Assembly (NCBI GenBank): GCA_028711675.1
Contig: JAQTRT010000074.1
Location: 1-11,573, forward strand
Source of the DNA: a bacterium
GTDB taxonomy: Bacteria; Spirochaetota; JAHITG01
DNA: 11,573 bases
Direction of reading: 5' to 3'
Below, piece after piece: positions 11,457-11,573 of this stretch; the first letter of the stretch is position 1; each line of letters starts with the position of its first letter. The position numbers and the translations under genes are program-made. The notes beneath the pieces are model-generated. The model did not search any database. It was not told the origin of the DNA and saw only the letters and a program-made list of their open reading frames with translations.

Positions 11457-11573
11457 ATGGAAGAGATATACCAGGATGTCTGTTATCTGAGCGAAGAGCT
11501 GGGCCACCGCTTGACTTCCTCGGAGAACGAGGCAAAGGCCTTTGATTTTATCCGGAAGAGACTGGAGGCATCG
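11457..11573 (+). CDS. N-terminus of probable M28-family peptidase (cut by window edge)
   Basis: The first 39 codons are open to the window end and run MEEIYQDVCYLSEELGHRLT, then SSENEAKAFDFIRKRLEAS. The pattern of a short helix, LSEELGxRLT, S.N...A..FI..RL matches the start of M28-type metallo-aminopeptidases, where a GPRLTGS...N..AA.YI..RL segment precedes the zinc-binding catalytic domain. The catalytic residues lie outside the window, so this rests on the N-terminal signature alone. There is no signal peptide, so this product would be cytoplasmic if the start is right. The start is supported by a promoter spaced for a leaderless transcript; no Shine-Dalgarno sequence is present. The gene diverges from the TPR gene. 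Confidence 0.65.
   Translation, partial: MEEIYQDVCYLSEELGHRLTSSENEAKAFDFIRKRLEAS

Overview
The window is bacterial chromosome of moderate GC content. It holds housekeeping and biosynthetic genes, with no insertion sequence, phage gene, CRISPR array or stable RNA gene that I can see. Operons are tight (ATGA overlaps, 1-7 bp gaps). Several regions carry sigma70-type TTGACA/TATAAT-like promoters. The lineage cannot be fixed from the sequence. A short-form ThiC, a ThiD2-ThiE fusion, an ADH-synthase/archaeal-type class I aldolase homologue and a multi-STAS partner-switching cluster suggest a deep-branching, possibly anaerobic and uncultivated bacterium; that is inference.

Layout. Plus strand, 1-1293: the C-terminal end of an RsbW/SpoIIAB-like anti-sigma kinase, followed by three small STAS anti-sigma-factor antagonist proteins. 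A second promoter appears to lie before STAS 2. This cluster converges on a minus-strand thiamin unit (4359-1339): rsmE, then a ThiD2-ThiE fusion, then thiC. Together ThiC, ThiD2 and ThiE make HMP-P, phosphorylate it to HMP-PP and join it to thiazole phosphate. No thiazole genes and no TPP riboswitch are visible. Next on the minus strand come gyrB and gyrA (9067-4573), the two DNA gyrase subunits, with gyrB read first from a promoter about 140 bp upstream. Further right, also on the minus strand (11163-9338), are a secreted TPR protein, an ADH-synthase/class I aldolase family enzyme and a small four-helix membrane protein. At the right edge a plus-strand gene begins, probably an M28-family peptidase, diverging from the TPR gene.

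The most interesting material is mostly non-coding. It includes a mirrored array of 9-bp repeats between gyrA and rsmE, a 129-bp segment bounded by near-perfect 15-bp inverted repeats between the TPR and peptidase genes, and three transcription-unit-leading genes whose promoters sit so close to the start codon that their mRNAs would be leaderless or nearly so. At protein level, the first STAS protein has a changed phosphorylation motif, GyrA has methionine at the main quinolone-resistance position, and ThiC has a CX2CX3C cluster motif. I found no convincing new multi-gene system. The cluster most likely to contain unusual biology is the one-kinase, three-STAS partner switch, which is cut by the window edge.
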